From Alphaproteobacteria bacterium (GTDB lineage Bacteria; Pseudomonadota; Alphaproteobacteria; Caulobacterales; Caulobacteraceae): 5,234 bases of DNA. The position numbers and the translations under genes were made by a program. The notes beneath the pieces were generated by a model. That model did no database searches. It worked only from the letters and a program-made list of their open reading frames with translations, and had not been told where the DNA came from. Of the stretch, positions 1 to 3,890 are shown one piece after another. How positions within the stretch are numbered: the stretch's first letter is position 1; the number at the start of each line of letters is the position of its first letter. The stretch covers positions 1-5,234 of the forward strand of contig JAGWSE010000118.1 in the NCBI GenBank assembly GCA_028869395.1, read 5' to 3'.

Positions 1-145
1 CCGCCGCGGCGGGCGGCGTTTCCGCAGGCGTGGAGGGCGGCGTGGAGGGTGTCGCAGCCGGCGGCAGGGGCGTGATCTGGGCGGCGGCGGCGGTCGCGGC
101 GGCGAGGGTGGCGACGGCGACGACGAGGGCGGGGACTCGGGACAT
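1..145 (-). CDS. Exported Ala/Pro-rich protein, N-terminal fragment (unidentified)
   Basis: Reading leftward from an ATG at 145-143 gives 48 codons with no stop before the window edge, so the C-terminal part is missing. The start is supported by a purine-rich AAGGTGAG a few bases upstream, a good Shine-Dalgarno match. The first ~22 residues look like a Sec signal peptide: a short n-region with one Arg (MSR), a long Val/Ala/Leu core, then a run of Ala ending just before Gln-Ile-Thr, with a plausible signal peptidase I site (AAA|Q). The mature part begins with a Pro/Thr/Ala/Ser-rich stretch, typical of a disordered linker in periplasmic or envelope proteins. It is transcribed divergently from aroK across 66 bp. 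I do not recognise the family, and the domain that would identify it lies outside the window. The ORF and signal peptide are fairly secure; the function is unknown. Confidence 0.7.
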   Translation of the reverse strand, partial: MSRVPALVVAVATLAAATAAAAQITPLPPAATPSTPPSTPAETPPAAA

Positions 146-183
146 GAGCTCACCTTAGCTGGGCCCGGAAGTTGGCGCGAGGA

Positions 184-211
184 GGGCGGCTCGTGTAAGC
201 CTCAGCCGCCC
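184..211 (+). promoter_or_regulatory. Inverted repeat abutting the aroK start codon (possible leader hairpin)
   Basis: GGGCGGCT at 184-191 and AGCCGCCC at 204-211 form a perfect 8-bp inverted repeat with a 12-base loop, and the right arm ends one base before the aroK ATG at 212. The only good Shine-Dalgarno-like sequence (AGGAG, 180-184) lies immediately left of the hairpin, 27 bases from the ATG and too far for normal use. If the hairpin forms in mRNA it could bring AGGAG next to the start codon, or it could mask part of it. There is no U-run, so it is not a terminator. It also lies between two divergent genes and could instead be a protein-binding site. The repeat is seen directly; its role is inference. 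Confidence 0.4.
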
Positions 212-760
212 ATGGACCGATACGACCCATTGCGCCGCCGCACCATCGCCCTCGTGGGCCTGATGGGCGTGGGCAAGTCGAGCGTCGGGCGCAGGCTGGC
301 GAGCGTGCTGGACATGCCGTTCCGCGACGCCGACGCTGAGGTCGAGGCCGCGGCCGGGCGGTCGATCTCCGACATCTTCAGCGAGCTGGGCGAGCCCGCC
401 TTCCGCGAGGGGGAGCGGCGCGTCATCAGCCGCCTGCTGGACCAGCCGCCGCACGTGCTGGCCACCGGCGGCGGGGCGTTCATGAACCCGGAGACGCGCG
501 AACTGATCAAATCCAAGGCGATCTCGGTCTGGCTGAAGACTGACCTGGCGACCATCGCGCGGCGGGTCTCGCGCAAGAACACGCGGCCGCTGCTGGCCGG
601 CAAGGACCCGGTCGATGTCCTGAAGGCGCAGGCGGCGGCCCGCTATCCGATCTATGCCGAGGCAGACGTGGTGGTGGAGACGGGCGATGCGCCGCACCAC
701 CACACGGTGGACCAGGTGATCCGGGCGCTGAGCGCGTTCCTGGGGGAGCCCGCGGAATGA
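212..760 (+). CDS. aroK: Shikimate kinase (AroK)
   Basis: This cytoplasmic enzyme phosphorylates the 3-hydroxyl of shikimate with ATP, the fifth step from DAHP towards chorismate. The 182-residue length is normal for the family. Visible motifs: Walker A GLMGVGKSS at residues 16-24; D39/D41, where the family's shikimate-binding Asp sits; R65 in AFREGE; GGG at 86-88 in the ATGGGA shikimate-binding loop; R125 in the NTRPLL lid segment; and R144 in the AARYPIY segment, a conserved substrate-binding Arg. No in-frame start lies upstream between 155 and 212, so ATG 212 is the natural choice, although its leader has no normally spaced Shine-Dalgarno (see the inverted repeat). The stop overlaps the aroB start as ATGA (757-760), implying co-transcription and translational coupling. 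The family call is very secure; aroK versus aroL naming rests on the aroB linkage. Confidence 0.97.
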   Translation: MDRYDPLRRRTIALVGLMGVGKSSVGRRLASVLDMPFRDADAEVEAAAGRSISDIFSELGEPAFREGERRVISRLLDQPPHVLATGGGAFMNPETRELIKSKAISVWLKTDLATIARRVSRKNTRPLLAGKDPVDVLKAQAAARYPIYAEADVVVETGDAPHHHTVDQVIRALSAFLGEPAE

Positions 761-1869
761 CGCGCGCCATAAGGGTGGGACTGGGCGAGCGCGCCTATGA
801 GGTGGCGATCGGCGCGGGCCTGCTGGACGAGGCCGGCCATCGCATCGCCCCCTTCGCCCGCCGCAAGCGCCTGGCGGTGGTCAGCGACGAGACGGTCTGG
901 GGACTGCATGGCGCGCGGCTGACCGTCGCCCTGGAGGCGGCCGGCTTCGCCGTCGCCTCCGTGATCATCCCGCCCGGCGAACAGACCAAGAGCTTCGAGG
1001 GCCTGGCCGACGTCACCGACCGGCTGCTGGCGCTGCAGCTCGACCGGGGCGACCTGATCGTCGCGTTCGGCGGCGGCGTGGTGGGCGACCTCGCAGGCTT
1101 CGCCGCCGCCATCTACAAGCGCGGGATCGATTTCGTGCAGATCCCCACCACGCTGCTCGCGCAGGTGGACTCCTCGGTGGGCGGCAAGACGGCGATCGAC
1201 GTGGCCGCCGGCAAGAACCTGGTCGGCGCCTTCCACCAGCCCCGACTGGTGCTGGCCGACCTGGACGTGCTGGCGAGCCTGCCCGCGCGCGAGATGCGCG
1301 CCGGCTACGCCGAGGTGATCAAGTACGGCCTGCTGGGCGACTTCGGCTTCTTCGAGTGGCTGGAGGCGAACGGGGCGAAGGTGCTCGCGCGCGAGCCCGA
1401 GGCCCTCGCCCACGCCGTCGCGCGTTCCGTGGAGATGAAGGCCGAGATCGTCGCCGAGGATGAGAAGGAGCAGGGCCGCCGCGCTTTGCTGAACCTGGGG
1501 CACACCTTCGGGCACGCGCTGGAGGCGGAGACCGGCTACGGCGCGGCCCTGCTGCACGGGGAAGCGGTGGCGGCCGGCCAGGCGATCGCCTTCCGCTTCT
1601 CGGCGGCCCGCGGCGACTGCGCCCGGCAGGACGCCGAGCGGGCCGAGCGGGCGATCGCGGCGGCGGGGCTGCCCACGCGCCTCTCGGACGTGCCCGGGCA
1701 TCCGTTTTCCGCCGACCGGCTGGTGGGCCACATGGCGCAGGACAAGAAGGCGGAGGGGGGCCGGTTGACCTTCATCCTGGCTCGCGGCCTCGGCCAGGCG
1801 TTCGTCGCAAGGGACGTGGACGCGGGCCTGGTGCGCGACTTCCTGCTGGCCGAGGGGGCGCGGCCGTGA
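757..1869 (+). CDS. aroB: 3-Dehydroquinate synthase (AroB)
   Basis: This cytoplasmic NAD- and metal-dependent enzyme converts DAHP to 3-dehydroquinate, the second step of the shikimate pathway. The 370-residue length is typical. Visible motifs: PPGEQTKS at 72-79; the Gly-rich NAD-binding segment FGGGVVGDLAG at 104-114; the long signature around PTTLLAQVDSSVGGKTAID at 130-148; GKN at 152-154; GYAEVIKYG with probable metal ligand E186; LNLGHTFGHALE with H249; and LLHGEAV with H267. E186, H249 and H267 correspond to the Glu/His/His metal site of the family, so the protein looks catalytically intact. A strong ribosome-binding site GGGGGAG (742-748) lies 8 bases before the ATG, inside the end of aroK, and the ATG overlaps the aroK stop by 4 bases. 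The stop in turn overlaps the next gene's start (GTGA), making it the middle gene of a three-gene operon. Confidence 0.97.
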   Translation: MTRAIRVGLGERAYEVAIGAGLLDEAGHRIAPFARRKRLAVVSDETVWGLHGARLTVALEAAGFAVASVIIPPGEQTKSFEGLADVTDRLLALQLDRGDLIVAFGGGVVGDLAGFAAAIYKRGIDFVQIPTTLLAQVDSSVGGKTAIDVAAGKNLVGAFHQPRLVLADLDVLASLPAREMRAGYAEVIKYGLLGDFGFFEWLEANGAKVLAREPEALAHAVARSVEMKAEIVAEDEKEQGRRALLNLGHTFGHALEAETGYGAALLHGEAVAAGQAIAFRFSAARGDCARQDAERAERAIAAAGLPTRLSDVPGHPFSADRLVGHMAQDKKAEGGRLTFILARGLGQAFVARDVDAGLVRDFLLAEGARP

Positions 1870-3140
1870 CCGCCATCCTGGCGCTCGCCCCGATCATCTT
1901 CGGCCTGCTGGCGCTGTCGGCCGTGTTCTCCGCGGCCGAGACGGCGCTGACGGGGGCCAGCCGCGCCCGCATGCACCAGCTGGAGCGGGACGGCGACCAC
2001 GCGGCCGGACGGGTGAACAAGCTGCTGTCCGACCAGGAGACGATGATCGGCTCGGTGCTGCTGGGCAACAACCTGATCAACATCCTGGCCTCGGCGGTGA
2101 CCACGCAGGTGCTGACCCGCTCGATCCCCGGCGCCCTGGGCGTCGCGATCGCCACGGCGGTGATGACGGTGCTGGTGCTGGTGTTCGCAGAGGTGCTGCC
2201 GAAGACCATCGCCATCCTGCGATCGGACGACATGGCCCGGCTGCTGTCCGGCCCGACCCTGGTGGTGGTGCGGGTCTTCGGCCCGATCATCTTCGCCATC
2301 CAGTGGGTGATCCGGAAGACGCTCGGGCTGTTCGGCTTCCAGATGACCATGGAGATGGACGTGCTGGCCGCGCACGAGGAGATCCGCGGCGCGGTCGAGT
2401 ACCACCACGCCGAAGGCCTGGTGGAGAGCCGCGACCGCTGGATGCTGGGCGGGGTGCTGGACCTGGCCGAGCTCGACGTCGGCGAGGTGATGGTGCACCG
2501 CAAGGCGATCGACATGATCGACGCCGGGCTGTCCCCGCGCGAGATCGTGGCCGCGGCGCTGGAGAGCGCGCATTCGCGCCTGCCGCTCTATCGCGAGGAT
2601 CCGGAGAACATCGTGGGCGTGCTGCACGCCAAGGAGCTCCTGCAGGCGATCGCGGACGCGGACGGCGACATCGACGCCATCGACATCTCGAAGATCACCC
2701 GCGAACCCTGGTTCGTGCCGGAGACCACGAACCTGAAGGACCAGCTGGGCGCCTTCCTGAAGCGCAAGACCCACTTCGCGCTGGTGGTGGACGAATACGG
2801 CGCGCTGGAAGGGATGGTGACGCTCGAGGACATCCTCGAGGAGATCGTGGGCGAGATCGAGGACGAGTACGACGTCGACGTCTCGGACGTGAAGCCGAAC
2901 CCCGACGGATCGGTCACCGTGGACGGGGCGGTGACGATCCGCGAGCTCAACCGCGCCATGAACTGGGAGCTGCCGGACGAGGAGGCGGTGACCATCGCCG
3001 GGCTGCTGATCCACGAGGCGCAGACGATCCCGCAGGTCGGCCAGACCTTCTCCGTCTGCGGCCACCAGATGCGGGTCCTGGCGCGCAAGCGCAACCAGAT
3101 CACCCGGCTGGAGATCGGGCCCGCCGCAGCGCGCGACTAG
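1866..3140 (+). CDS. CNNM/CBS-pair/CorC-HlyC membrane protein, probable Mg2+/divalent cation transporter
   Basis: This 424-residue inner-membrane protein has the architecture of the CorB/CorC/YfjD/YtfL family, labelled 'hemolysin' in older annotation. An N-terminal CNNM (DUF21) membrane domain has hydrophobic segments at about 3-21, 60-83, 90-113 and 126-150. It carries conserved polar motifs: S22xxE25TA, G67NNxxN72 and E109xxPK113. Two CBS motifs follow at roughly 203-258 (SRLPLYRED) and 270-325 (FALVVDEYG, then VTLEDILEEIVGEI), then a CorC_HlyC domain at about 343-420 (GSVTVDGAVTIRELN). Relatives transport or export Mg2+, with ATP/Mg2+ sensing by the CBS pair; the substrate here is inferred. 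The start is GTG 1866, supported by GAGGGGG at 1852-1858, 7 bases upstream, and by the 4-base overlap with the aroB stop. A link to aromatic synthesis beyond co-expression is not evident. Family very secure; ion specificity uncertain. Confidence 0.93.
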   Translation: MTAILALAPIIFGLLALSAVFSAAETALTGASRARMHQLERDGDHAAGRVNKLLSDQETMIGSVLLGNNLINILASAVTTQVLTRSIPGALGVAIATAVMTVLVLVFAEVLPKTIAILRSDDMARLLSGPTLVVVRVFGPIIFAIQWVIRKTLGLFGFQMTMEMDVLAAHEEIRGAVEYHHAEGLVESRDRWMLGGVLDLAELDVGEVMVHRKAIDMIDAGLSPREIVAAALESAHSRLPLYREDPENIVGVLHAKELLQAIADADGDIDAIDISKITREPWFVPETTNLKDQLGAFLKRKTHFALVVDEYGALEGMVTLEDILEEIVGEIEDEYDVDVSDVKPNPDGSVTVDGAVTIRELNRAMNWELPDEEAVTIAGLLIHEAQTIPQVGQTFSVCGHQMRVLARKRNQITRLEIGPAAARD

Positions 3141-3162
3141 GACGCCGGCGGAGAGGCTTAAA

Positions 3163-3188
3163 GGAACCTTCACCGCAAAATATGCGTT
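3163..3188 (+). promoter_or_regulatory. EcfG/SigT-type general stress response promoter
   Basis: GGAAC at 3163-3167 and CGTT at 3185-3188 are separated by exactly 17 bases. GGAAC-N16/17-CGTT is the established consensus for the alphaproteobacterial general stress sigma factor EcfG (SigT in Caulobacter). The site lies 22 bp past the stop of the CorC-like gene, in non-coding and locally AT-richer DNA, and points towards the response regulator. Transcription would start near 3195-3198, leaving a leader of about 145 bases before ATG 3341. Both half-sites are perfect and the context fits, but no start has been measured. Confidence 0.75.
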
Positions 3189-3302
3189 TAGCCAAGCTTG
3201 CGTATGTGCGGGGGCTTCGTGCATCCAATGAAAGACAGTGAGGCCGCCATGTGCGCGAACCTCAGGCTGACCTTGTCATCCAGCGCCCCGGGAGGTCTTG
3301 TG

Positions 3303-3344
3303 ATGACGAAGAGGTCGATCCAGGCTCAGGAGTGGACGCCATGA
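3303..3344 (+). CDS. Possible leader peptide coupled to the response regulator
   Basis: A strong ribosome-binding site GGGAGGT (3290-3296) sits 6 bases before ATG 3303, opening a 13-codon ORF (MTKRSIQAQEWTP). Its TGA (3342-3344) overlaps the response regulator's ATG (3341-3343) as ATGA. The same frame is open further up, with starts at 3249 (GTGAGG, 5 bases before) and 3228 (no clear ribosome-binding site); the longest version is 38 residues. The product resembles nothing I know and is too short to judge by composition. Third-position G/C over the longer ORF is about 78%, lower than in neighbouring genes, so if translated it may matter for coupling rather than as a protein. It could equally be a chance ORF in a long leader. 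Confidence 0.25.
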   Translation: MTKRSIQAQEWTP

Positions 3345-3715
3345 CCGCCGCAAAGCTAGAGGGCATGCGTGTGCTCGTCGTCGAGGACGAGATGATGGTC
3401 TCGATGCTCATCGAGGACATGCTGACCGAACTCGGATGCGAGGTGGTGGGGCCCGCCTCCCGCCTCGACGAGGCCATGGCCCTGGCCAGGGACGCCGAGC
3501 TGGACTGCGCGGTGCTGGACGTGAACCTCGGCGGCCAGCCGATCTTCCCTCTGGCCGACCTGCTGCGCGAGCGCGGGCGGCCGTTCGCCTTCGCCACCGG
3601 CTACGGGGATGCGGGCCTGCGCGACGTCGACAAGGGCTCGCCGGTCCTGCAGAAGCCGTTCCGGGAGGGCGACCTCGCCCGCGTGCTGGGCGAGCTGCGG
3701 GCCGCCGTCAGCTAG
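3341..3715 (+). CDS. Single-domain response regulator, FAT GUY family (CheY-like receiver)
   Basis: This 124-residue protein is a lone receiver domain with no output domain. It carries VLVVEDE with the acidic pair E15/D16, phosphoacceptor D60 in AVLDVNLGG, T86 in PFAFATGYG, and K105 in PVLQKPF. The PFxFATGY motif defines the FAT GUY receivers, which usually work with HWE/HisKA_2 kinases. Members such as Sphingomonas SdrG, Sinorhizobium Sma0114 and Caulobacter MrrA are tied to phosphorelay or general stress signalling. ATG 3341 is preferred because AGGAG (3328-3332) lies 8 bases upstream and the fold begins at residue 9. An in-frame GTG at 3251 would add 30 residues that do not look like a domain. 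An EcfG-type promoter lies upstream, suggesting stress induction. No kinase or other signalling gene is adjacent, so the partners are unknown. It might be the MrrA orthologue; that needs comparison. Confidence 0.93.
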   Translation: MTAAKLEGMRVLVVEDEMMVSMLIEDMLTELGCEVVGPASRLDEAMALARDAELDCAVLDVNLGGQPIFPLADLLRERGRPFAFATGYGDAGLRDVDKGSPVLQKPFREGDLARVLGELRAAVS

Positions 3716-3801
3716 AGATAGTTGAGGCTCGTCGACGACAGGTCGAGGAGCAGGAAGGCGAGCGCGCCAAGCAGGGTGGCGAGCGGCAGGATAAGCTTCA
3801 T
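3712..3801 (-). CDS. Small hydrophobic protein, 29 residues (probable single-pass membrane peptide)
   Basis: A 29-codon ORF runs leftward from ATG 3801 to a TAG at 3714-3712. The product begins MKLILPLATLLGALAFLLLD: one Lys, then about 16 hydrophobic residues long enough to span a membrane or act as an uncleaved signal anchor, followed by a short polar tail (LSSTSLNYL). Almost every codon ends in G or C, as in the genes around it, which favours real coding. Its stop overlaps that of the response regulator on the other strand; the palindrome CTAG at 3712-3715 holds both. The ribosome-binding site is weak (GTGGGA region). It follows the molybdenum hydroxylase gene on the same strand after about 90 bp, so it could be read from that operon or from its own promoter. 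I know no named family for it. It might be a chance ORF. Confidence 0.5.
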   Translation of the reverse strand: MKLILPLATLLGALAFLLLDLSSTSLNYL

Positions 3802-3837
3802 AGGGGTCCCACTTTCGATGGCCGGAAGATGGGAACG

Positions 3838-3849
3838 AACGGCGCCGTT
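3838..3849. promoter_or_regulatory. Perfect 12-bp palindrome, candidate operator
   Basis: AACGGCGCCGTT is its own reverse complement. It lies in the intergenic stretch 3802-3890, 36 bp upstream of the start of the small minus-strand ORF and about 40 bp past the stop of the molybdenum hydroxylase gene. The position suits a dimeric repressor or activator controlling the small ORF. With no room for a loop unless the inner bases open, and no T-run after it on either strand, it is a poor terminator. Binding is inferred from symmetry only. I see no clear promoter elements elsewhere in 3802-3890. Confidence 0.3.
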
Positions 3850-3890
3850 TGCGAGACCCCCCGAGGGTTAAGCTTTCGTCATGAGCCGGT

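Noticed and set aside
652..1731. 359-codon minus-strand open frame opposite aroK and aroB
   Set aside because: It is a shadow of well-supported genes; its composition is low-complexity Arg/Gly/Ala/Gln-rich and no motif is visible.
3141..3162. Terminator for the aroK-aroB-CorC operon
   Set aside because: No stable hairpin followed by T residues is present between the stop codon and the stress promoter; termination may be Rho-dependent or incomplete.
1536..3224. 562-codon open frame on the minus strand opposite aroB and the CorC-like gene
   Set aside because: It is antisense to two genes with clear family motifs. Its product is His/Arg/Gln/Asp-rich with no recognisable domain, typical of antisense frames in GC-rich DNA.
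2303..3241. 312-codon plus-strand frame inside the CorC-like gene
   Set aside because: The product is almost wholly Arg/Gly/Asp/Ala-rich, a frame-shifted reading of the CBS and CorC domains.
3251..3340. N-terminal 30-residue extension of the response regulator from GTG 3251
   Set aside because: The extension is not domain-like, and ATG 3341 has a better-spaced AGGAG; receiver proteins normally begin just before the VLVVEDE strand.
3832..3849. Second GGAAC...CGTT pair (GGAAC 3832-3836, CGTT 3846-3849)
   Set aside because: The spacer is only 9 bases, too short for an EcfG promoter, and it would read into the 3' end of an opposing gene.
3854..3870. ACCC/GGGT pairing downstream of the molybdenum hydroxylase stop as a terminator
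   Set aside because: The stem is only 4 bp with no T-run on the minus strand; not enough for an intrinsic terminator.
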